From: an uncultured Duganella sp.
GTDB taxonomy: Bacteria > Pseudomonadota > Gammaproteobacteria > Burkholderiales > Burkholderiaceae
DNA length: 29,755 nt
Assembly (NCBI GenBank): GCA_946482335.1
Contig: CAMLRG010000054.1
Coordinates: forward strand, 1 to 29,755
Reading direction: 5' to 3'
A program made the position numbers and the translations under genes. The notes below the pieces were generated by a model. It made no database searches and was not told the DNA's origin. It saw only the letters and a list, made by a program, of their open reading frames with translations. Position 1 is the first letter of the stretch. Every line of letters starts with the position of its first letter. This document shows, in pieces, positions 24,798 through 29,755 of the stretch.

Positions 24798-24804
24798 GTT
24801 AAAT

Positions 24805-24828
24805 CCGGAGGAAAGACAGTTTCTCCGG
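24805..24828 (-). promoter_or_regulatory. Hairpin covering the carbonic anhydrase ribosome site
   Basis: CCGGAG (24805-24810) and CTCCGG (24823-24828) form a 6-bp inverted repeat with a 12-nt loop; TTAA-type flanks extend it imperfectly. On the minus strand the arm nearest the gene contains the only ribosome-site-like sequence (CCGGA, about 7 bp before the ATG at 24797), so folding could limit translation. This is inferred from symmetry alone. Confidence 0.3.
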
Positions 24829-24870
24829 TTAACGGTTGCGCTGCGGGAAAACTTGAGTGCGCCCCGGCCC

Positions 24871-25515
24871 CTAGCGTTTGACCAGGCGGCGGCCCAGCTT
24901 CCAGGCCCCGCCCAGGGCCATCGGCACCAGGGCCGCGCTGATGCCCACCAGCACGATCGCGCTCAAATGGTCGCGCACGAACGGCGTATTGCCAAAGATA
25001 TAGCCCGCTACGCACAGCGACACCACCCAGGCCAGGGCGCCGACGATGTTAAACAGCTGGAAGCGCGCATGGGTCATGTCCGACACGCCGGCCACGAAGG
25101 GCGCGAAAGTGCGCACCACCGGCACGAAGCGCGCCAGGATGATGGTCTTGCCGCCGTGTTTTTCGAAGAATTCGTGGGTGCGGTTCAGGGCATCCTGGTT
25201 GATCCAGCGGTAATTGTGGGTGTAGACCCGCTGGCCGATGGCTTCGCCAATCCAGTAATTGGTGGTATTGCCCAAAATTGCGGCAGTCGACAGCAGGAAC
25301 ATCAGCAGCGGCAAGTTCATTTCGCCGGTGGCGCAGAAGGCGCCGGCAATGAACAGCAGCGTGTCGCCGGGGAAGAAGAACAGCACCACCAGGCCGGTTT
25401 CGCAGAAGACGATGGCAAACAGCAGCGCGTAGACATACATGCCGTACTGGGCGATCAGGGTACCCATTGCACGATCGACGTGGACCAGCATGTCCAGCAA
25501 TTGAACGAAATCCAT
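24871..25515 (-). CDS. DedA-family membrane protein
   Basis: This 214-residue inner-membrane protein of the DedA/VTT family has about five hydrophobic segments. Its family signatures are FCETGLVVLFFFPGDTLLFIAG (re-entrant loop with acidic residues) and ARFVPVVRTFAPFVAGVSDM (the paired arginines essential in E. coli YqjA/YghB). Family members act in membrane homeostasis and lipid flipping, including undecaprenyl phosphate recycling in some lineages. Which role applies here is not clear. A GGGA ribosome site precedes the ATG at 25515. The carbonic anhydrase gene lies 73 bp downstream on the same strand. Confidence 0.9.
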   Translation of the reverse strand: MDFVQLLDMLVHVDRAMGTLIAQYGMYVYALLFAIVFCETGLVVLFFFPGDTLLFIAGAFCATGEMNLPLLMFLLSTAAILGNTTNYWIGEAIGQRVYTHNYRWINQDALNRTHEFFEKHGGKTIILARFVPVVRTFAPFVAGVSDMTHARFQLFNIVGALAWVVSLCVAGYIFGNTPFVRDHLSAIVLVGISAALVPMALGGAWKLGRRLVKR

Positions 25516-25626
25516 TATTTATCCCAAAAGGTTGCGGCGGGAATCATACCAAACTGTCGATCTTACAGGCTAAAATTGCCCGGCAACTTAGAACCGGCTT
25601 AGAAAAAACCCACAAAGGAGACACGA

Positions 25627-26544
25627 GTGAAGCCCTGTTTGACCGCTGCATTGTCCATATCGGCCGCGCTGACCCTGCCGCTGGCCGCGTCGGCAGCCCC
25701 CATCAAGGAATTGCCGCCCAAGCCCACCGTCAACGACATTGTCAAGGCATCCAAGCCGGCCGAATGGCGCCAGCTGGATCCTGCCAATACCCTCTACATG
25801 GACCTGCCGTCGGGCCGCGTGATCATCGAGCTGGCGCCGGCCTTTGCGCCGAACCATGCCGCCAACATCCGCACCATGGCGCGCGAAGGCTATTGGGATG
25901 GGCTATGGATCTACCGCTCGCAGGACAACTGGGTGGTGCAGTGGGGCGACCCGCGCGAGGACAAGCCGAAGGCCCTGGGCACGGCCAAAGCCAAGCTGGA
26001 GCAGGAATTCACGGTACCGCTGAAGAACGATACCCAGTTCACGCGCATGCCGGACAAGGATGGCTATGCACCGCAGGTGGGCCACTCCAACGGCTTCCCC
26101 GTCGCGCGCGACCCGAAAGCGGGCCAGACCTGGCTGGCGCACTGCTATGGCATGGTCGGCGTGGCGCGCGGCAATGAGTCCGACAGCGGCAATGGCGGCA
26201 CCCTGTACGCGGTGATCGGCAACTCGCCGCGCCACCTGGACCGCAATATCACGGTGGTCGGGCGCGTGGTGAGCGGCATGCCGCTGCTGTCCGTGCTGCC
26301 GCGCGGCCCGGCGCCGATGGGCATGTTCGAGAAGGAAGAGAACTGGGTGCCGATCAAATCGGTCAAGCTGGCCGCCGACGTGCCGGAAGCGGAGCGCGCG
26401 AAATTCGAAGTCATGCGCACCGAATCGGCCAGCTTCAAAGCCGTGACCGAAGCCCAGCGCAACCGCGGCGGGCCGTGGACCAAACATGCGGCCGGCCATG
26501 TGGACGTGTGCAACGTCCCCATCCCCGTCCGCGAAGCGAAGTAG
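25627..26544 (+). CDS. Periplasmic cyclophilin-type peptidylprolyl isomerase
   Basis: This 305-residue exported protein is predicted to isomerise Xaa-Pro bonds in the periplasm. The start is a GTG at 25627 with a strong AAAGGAG 7 bp upstream. A signal peptide ends near LAASA (residue 23). The cyclophilin fold is recognisable from MDLPSGRVIIELAPAFAPNHAANI, the active-site strand WIYRSQDNWVVQWGDP (in place of FHRVI..MIQGGD), and GMVGVARGNESDSGNGGTLYAVIGN..HLDRNITVVGRVVSGM. It is much longer than the roughly 165-190 residues of PpiA, with insertions and a C-terminal tail of about 70 residues. The divergent active-site strand leaves catalytic efficiency uncertain. It is followed after 10 bp by the large palindrome. 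Confidence 0.88.
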   Translation: MKPCLTAALSISAALTLPLAASAAPIKELPPKPTVNDIVKASKPAEWRQLDPANTLYMDLPSGRVIIELAPAFAPNHAANIRTMAREGYWDGLWIYRSQDNWVVQWGDPREDKPKALGTAKAKLEQEFTVPLKNDTQFTRMPDKDGYAPQVGHSNGFPVARDPKAGQTWLAHCYGMVGVARGNESDSGNGGTLYAVIGNSPRHLDRNITVVGRVVSGMPLLSVLPRGPAPMGMFEKEENWVPIKSVKLAADVPEAERAKFEVMRTESASFKAVTEAQRNRGGPWTKHAAGHVDVCNVPIPVREAK

Positions 26545-26554
26545 GGCATTTTTT

Positions 26555-26640
26555 GTCCCCCCCGGGGTCAGGAACCCAAGTGGACAAATTGTGCCAGTGC
26601 GCAAAAAATGTCCACCTTGGTTCCTGACCCCGGGGTGGAC
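26555..26640. repeat. Long palindromic element B (GGGGTCAG core)
   Basis: Two 32-nt inverted arms (26555-26586 and 26609-26640) match with only small offsetting indels and share CCCCGGGGTCAGGAACC. The stem can continue inward (TTGTGC 26589-26594 with GCGCAA 26599-26604) to a 4-nt loop, making the whole 86-bp unit close to one continuous hairpin. It starts 10 bp after the cyclophilin stop and ends 18 bp before the mutL ATG. The GGGGTCAG core and position behind a stop codon are shared with element A at 12639-12723. Confidence 0.85.
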
Positions 26641-26652
26641 ATTAATTATAAT
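26624..26652 (+). promoter_or_regulatory. mutL promoter abutting the palindrome
   Basis: A perfect TATAAT lies at 26647-26652, with CTGACC (4 of 6 to TTGACA) at 26624-26629, exactly 17 bp upstream. The -35 falls inside the right arm of palindrome B. The -10 ends only 6 bp before the mutL ATG (26659), so the expected transcript start is at or next to that ATG. Confidence 0.6.
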
Positions 26653-26658
26653 GCGGCA

Positions 26659-28593
26659 ATGAACGCGCCAACCCCACCCCGCCCGATCCGGGCCCTCCCC
26701 GACCAATTGATTTCCCAGATCGCCGCCGGCGAGGTGGTGGAACGTCCATCGGCCGTGGTCAAGGAGTTGCTGGAAAACGCCCTGGATGCCGGCTCGACCC
26801 AGGTCACCGTGCGGCTGGAGGAGGGCGGCGTCAAACGCATTTGCATTACCGACAACGGCCGCGGCATCCCGCCCGACCAGATGCCGCTGGCCCTGGCGCG
26901 CCATGCCACGTCCAAGATCGCCTCGCTGGACGACCTGGAAAACGTCGGCACCTTGGGTTTCCGCGGCGAGGCGCTGGCTTCCATCGCTTCCGTGGCGGCC
27001 GTCACCCTGACCTCCCGCACCGCCGACGGCGCCCATGCCTGGGAGCTGGAAGGCTCGCACGAAGGCACGGTCGTGCCCTCTTCCGGCGCCCCCGGCACCA
27101 CGGTCGACGTGCGCGACCTGTATTTCAACACCCCGGCGCGCCGCAAATTCCTGAAGTCCGAGCAGACCGAATTCGGCCACTGCGCCGAAGTGGTGCGGCG
27201 TATTGCGCTGGCGCGTCCCGATGTGGCCTTCACCCTCACGCACAATGGCAAGACCGTCGACCATTGGATGGTCAGCGACATGGCCAAGCGCAGCGCCCAG
27301 ATCCTGGGCAGCAACTTCGAGGAAGCGCGCCTGGCGCTGGACGAAGGTTCCGGCGTGCTGCGCATCCACGGCTTTGCCGGCTTGCCGACCGCCTCCAAGG
27401 GCCGCGCCGACAGCCAGTATTTCTACGTCAATGGCCGCTTCGTGCGCGACAAGCTGCTGGTGCACGCCGTACGCGCCGCCTATGAGGACGTGCTGCACGG
27501 CGACCGCTATCCGTCTTACGTGCTGGCGCTTGACCTCGACCCGGCCCTGGTCGACGTGAACGTGCATCCGTCCAAGATCGAAGTGCGCTTCCGCGACAGC
27601 CGCGCGGTGCACCAGTTCGTGTTCCACGCCGTGCAGCGCGCCCTGGCCGCCACTTCCGCCACCGCGCATGGCAGCGTGCCGTCGCCGCTGCCGGCCGCCG
27701 AACAGCTGCAGGCCAGCGGGCCAGTCTGGCGCCCGCAACAGCAGGCCAGCTTCGGCTCCATCCTGAATCCGGAGTACCGCCCGGCATTTTCCCCATCGCC
27801 ATTCGGCGGCGCGGGCCAGGGCGGCGTGGCGCAGAGCACGGAGCGCTACGGCGCGCTGTGGGCATCCGATGCGCGCGACCGTACCGATGGCGGTGCCAGC
27901 GCCGCCGATGGCGGCAACGGTTTCCGCGCCTCGGCCGACTACACCCTGCCGCAAGCCGCGCCGATCGCGGCCAGCGCCGCGCAGATGGCCGGCGAAGAAT
28001 TCCCGCTCGGCTTCGCATTGGCGCAACTGCACGGCATCTACATCCTGGCCCAGAACAACAAGGGGCTGGTGCTGGTCGACATGCATGCCGCCCACGAGCG
28101 CATCCTGTACGAACAGCTGAAGAACGCACTCGACGCGCAAATCGATGGCACCGAGATGTCGGTGCAGAACCTGCTGATCCCCGTCACCTTCTATGCCGAC
28201 GGCATTGAAGTGGGCACCGTGCAGGAACATGGCGATACCCTGAAAACCCTGGGCTTCGACATTGCCGTGATGTCGCCCACCACGCTGGCCGTGCGCGCCG
28301 TGCCAGCGTTGCTGAAGAACGCCGACGCGCAAACCCTGGCGCGCGACGTGATCCGCGACGTGCGCGAATATGGCGGTTCGCGCGTGCTCATCGAGCGCCG
28401 CAACGAATTGCTCGGCACCCTGGCCTGCCACACCGCGGTGCGCGCCAACCGCATCCTCGCGGTGCCGGAAATGAATGCCCTGTTGCGCCACATGGAAGCC
28501 ACCGAGCGCGCCGACCAGTGCAACCATGGCCGCCCGACCTGGGTGCAGATCGACATCAACGCGCTCGACAAACTCTTCCTGCGCGGCCAGTAA
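26659..28593 (+). CDS. mutL: DNA mismatch repair protein MutL
   Basis: MutL couples mismatch recognition by MutS to strand incision. The 644-residue protein has the GHKL ATPase with Glu36 and Asn40 (KELLENALDAG), DNGRGI (65-70) and GFRGEAL (100-106), then a transducer domain, a Gly/Ala/Pro-rich linker (about 330-450) and the C-terminal dimer domain. There DMHAAHERILYE (474-485) matches the endonuclease motif DQHA(X)2E(X)4E with Met for Gln, and ACHTAVRAN and CNHGRPT complete the metal site. It is therefore likely a nicking MutL, as in bacteria without MutH. The ATG at 26659 gives the conserved RPIRALPDQLISQIAAGEVVERP start. No ribosome site precedes it. miaA follows after 3 bp. Confidence 0.96.
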   Translation: MNAPTPPRPIRALPDQLISQIAAGEVVERPSAVVKELLENALDAGSTQVTVRLEEGGVKRICITDNGRGIPPDQMPLALARHATSKIASLDDLENVGTLGFRGEALASIASVAAVTLTSRTADGAHAWELEGSHEGTVVPSSGAPGTTVDVRDLYFNTPARRKFLKSEQTEFGHCAEVVRRIALARPDVAFTLTHNGKTVDHWMVSDMAKRSAQILGSNFEEARLALDEGSGVLRIHGFAGLPTASKGRADSQYFYVNGRFVRDKLLVHAVRAAYEDVLHGDRYPSYVLALDLDPALVDVNVHPSKIEVRFRDSRAVHQFVFHAVQRALAATSATAHGSVPSPLPAAEQLQASGPVWRPQQQASFGSILNPEYRPAFSPSPFGGAGQGGVAQSTERYGALWASDARDRTDGGASAADGGNGFRASADYTLPQAAPIAASAAQMAGEEFPLGFALAQLHGIYILAQNNKGLVLVDMHAAHERILYEQLKNALDAQIDGTEMSVQNLLIPVTFYADGIEVGTVQEHGDTLKTLGFDIAVMSPTTLAVRAVPALLKNADAQTLARDVIRDVREYGGSRVLIERRNELLGTLACHTAVRANRILAVPEMNALLRHMEATERADQCNHGRPTWVQIDINALDKLFLRGQ

Positions 28594-28596
28594 CAG

Positions 28597-29565
28597 ATGA
28601 ACCAGCAGCATTCCAGCCAGCGCCCGCTGGCGGTCGCCATCATGGGGCCGACCGCGTCGGGCAAGACCGCCGCCGCCCTCGCCATTGCGCAGCAAGTGCC
28701 ATGCGAGATCATTTCCGTCGATTCCGCCCTGGTCTACCGCGGCATGGACATCGGCACCGCCAAGCCTTCGCGCGAAGAGCTGGCCGCCGTGCCGCACCAC
28801 CTGATCGACATCATCGACCCGCTGGACTCCTATTCGGTTGCCCAGTTCCGCACCGACACCCTGCGCCTGGTGGGCGACATCAGCGCACGCGGCAAGGTCC
28901 CGCTGCTGGTGGGCGGCACCATGCTGTACTACAAGGGCCTGGCCGAAGGCCTGGACGACCTGCCCGGCGCCGATGCCGCCCTGCGCGCGCAACTCGACGA
29001 AGAGGCCGCCCGCATCGGCTGGCCGGCCATGCACGCGCGTCTGGCGCAAGTCGATCCCGACACCGCCGCCCGCCTGAAACCGAACGACGCCCAGCGCATC
29101 CAGCGCGCGCTGGAAATCCACGCCCTGTCCGGCAAGCCGATGTCCGAGCTGCTGGCCCAGCGCGAAGTGGAAGAATTGCCGTTCGAGCTGGCTTCGTTCG
29201 CGCTCGAACCGTCCGACCGCGCCTGGCTGCACGAGCGCATTGCGCGCCGCTTCGACATCATGCTCGCTGCCGGTTTCCTGGACGAAGTGAAAGCCTTGCG
29301 TGCGCGCGGCGACCTGCACCTCGGCCTGCCATCGATCCGCTGCGTCGGCTACCGCCAAGCCTGGGAATACCTCGATGGCAGCATCGATTACGCCGCCATG
29401 CGCGACACCGGCATCATCGCCACCCGCCAGCTGTGCAAGCGCCAGCTCACCTGGCTGCGCGCCATGCCGCAGCGGACCGTGGTCGATTGCTGCGCACCCG
29501 ACGCGGCGCAGCAACTGCAGCAGCAGGTGCTTGCCAAAATAGCCACTGGCGCAATCAATCCTTGA
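28597..29565 (+). CDS. miaA: tRNA dimethylallyltransferase MiaA
   Basis: MiaA transfers a dimethylallyl group to A37 of tRNAs reading codons that start with U. The 322-residue protein has the P-loop GPTASGKT (17-24), the catalytic [18 protein letters not shown] (Asp42), [12 protein letters not shown], and the tRNA-contacting [16 protein letters not shown] and [13 protein letters not shown] segments. It starts 3 bp after the mutL stop, the usual mutL-miaA operon. The stop codon TGA (29563-29565) lies inside the -35 hexamer of the following tRNA promoter. No hfq follows within the window, unlike in E. coli. Confidence 0.96.
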   Translation: MNQQHSSQRPLAVAIMGPTASGKTAAALAIAQQVPCEIISVDSALVYRGMDIGTAKPSREELAAVPHHLIDIIDPLDSYSVAQFRTDTLRLVGDISARGKVPLLVGGTMLYYKGLAEGLDDLPGADAALRAQLDEEAARIGWPAMHARLAQVDPDTAARLKPNDAQRIQRALEIHALSGKPMSELLAQREVEELPFELASFALEPSDRAWLHERIARRFDIMLAAGFLDEVKALRARGDLHLGLPSIRCVGYRQAWEYLDGSIDYAAMRDTGIIATRQLCKRQLTWLRAMPQRTVVDCCAPDAAQQLQQQVLAKIATGAINP

Positions 29566-29590
29566 CAGACGGCCGGGCAGCGACGATAAT
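29562..29590 (+). promoter_or_regulatory. Strong sigma-70 promoter of the tRNA genes
   Basis: A consensus TTGACA at 29562-29567 and GATAAT at 29585-29590 are separated by exactly 17 bp, predicting a transcript start about 5 bp before the first tRNA. It is the best sigma-70 match in the window. The -35 overlaps the end of the miaA coding sequence, including its stop codon. Confidence 0.85.
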
Positions 29591-29601
29591 GCTGGCCTTG
29601 C

Positions 29602-29678
29602 GGTGATATAGCTCAGTTGGTTAGAGCATAGCATTCATAATGCTAGGGTCGGTGGTTCAAGTCCACCTATCACCACCA
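29602..29678 (+). tRNA. tRNA-Met (CAT anticodon), elongator type
   Basis: The 77-nt cloverleaf is complete: acceptor GGTGATA/TATCACC, D arm GCTC..GAGC, anticodon stem TAGCA/TGCTA with loop TTCATAA (anticodon CAT), a 5-nt variable loop, T arm GGTGG-TTCAAGT-CCACC, discriminator A and encoded CCA. The first base pair is G-C, so it is not the initiator, which has a mispaired first base in bacteria. The remaining alternative for CAT is tRNA-Ile2, where C34 becomes lysidine. The A73 and acceptor stem fit elongator Met as I recall it from related bacteria. Confidence 0.9.
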
Positions 29679-29702
29679 AATTAAGCTACAATGTACGACC
29701 GC

Positions 29703-29755
29703 GGTGATATAGCTCAGTTGGTTAGAGCATAGCATTCATAATGCTAGGGTCGGTG
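29703..29755 (+). tRNA. Second tRNA-Met (CAT), cut by window edge
   Basis: The 53 visible bases are identical to the first 53 bases of the preceding tRNA, including the CAT anticodon loop. The repeat period is 101 bp, with a 24-bp spacer between genes. No good promoter lies in the spacer (a TACAAT is present but its -35 is poor), so it is probably processed from the same precursor. The 3' part lies outside the window. Confidence 0.88.

Noticed and set aside
24430..24800. Ala/Lys/Glu-rich region as a frameshifted or artefactual N-terminus
   Set aside because: It is in frame with both the signal peptide and the catalytic domain, with no alternative start nearer the domain having a ribosome site.
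25903..29634. 1243-codon open frame on the minus strand across cyclophilin, mutL and miaA
   Set aside because: Antisense to three recognisable genes and running into the tRNA; an effect of strong GC3 bias.
29602..29678. Initiator tRNA-fMet
   Set aside because: The first acceptor pair is a normal G-C and the anticodon stem lacks the three G-C pairs of initiators.

Overview
The window is high-GC, densely coded chromosomal DNA. The gene set points to a betaproteobacterium of the order Burkholderiales, most likely family Oxalobacteraceae (Massilia/Duganella/Janthinobacterium type). This is inferred from protein character and gene order; no database search was made. No phage, plasmid, insertion sequence or CRISPR array is visible. 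Most genes are core or common accessory metabolism.

Layout: (1) 2-61 is the last 19 codons of a gene entering from the left. (2) 58-4448, minus strand: a run read in the order lldD, ybaK, plsY, frnE-like DsbA oxidoreductase, GAF-GGDEF diguanylate cyclase, DUF427 protein, with gaps of 5-68 bp. (3) 4534-5493, plus strand: an endonuclease/exonuclease/phosphatase-fold enzyme. (4) 5653-8094, minus strand: a triple-PAS GGDEF-EAL protein whose EAL domain lacks consensus metal-site residues, with a doubtful small ORF coupled to its stop. (5) 8285-12631, plus strand: an RND efflux adaptor and permease, followed by a long palindromic repeat and, convergently, a 57-residue Lys/Glu-rich protein. (6) 12959-14376, minus strand: ogt overlapping xerD. 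(7) 14377-14689: a gene-free stretch holding a strong minus-strand terminator and a possible structured RNA. (8) 14690-18378: dctP (minus) divergent from dctS-dctR (plus), a C4-dicarboxylate sensing and binding module without dctQM. (9) 18403-20999, minus strand: queG, then a membrane-anchored diguanylate cyclase. (10) 21041-23749, plus strand: tsaE, amiC and a hexose-6-phosphate mutarotase. (11) 23733-25515, minus strand: DedA-family protein, then an alpha-carbonic anhydrase with a long charged N-terminal extension. (12) 25627-29565, plus strand: a periplasmic cyclophilin, a second long palindromic repeat, mutL and miaA. (13) 29602-29755: two tandem tRNA genes with CAT anticodon, the second cut by the window edge.

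Three themes link the genes. Cyclic-di-GMP turnover appears three times, with two clean diguanylate cyclases and one hybrid, all keeping the RxxD inhibitory site. The order queG/tsaE/amidase/mutL/miaA recalls the widely conserved proteobacterial cluster, here interrupted by four unrelated genes between amiC and mutL. Two long inverted repeats with a shared GGGGTCAG core sit directly behind stop codons. The second one runs into the mutL promoter, whose TATAAT box is so close to the ATG that the message should be nearly leaderless. The best leads are the palindrome family and its role at mutL, the candidate RNA at 14417-14640, and the altered EAL domain.
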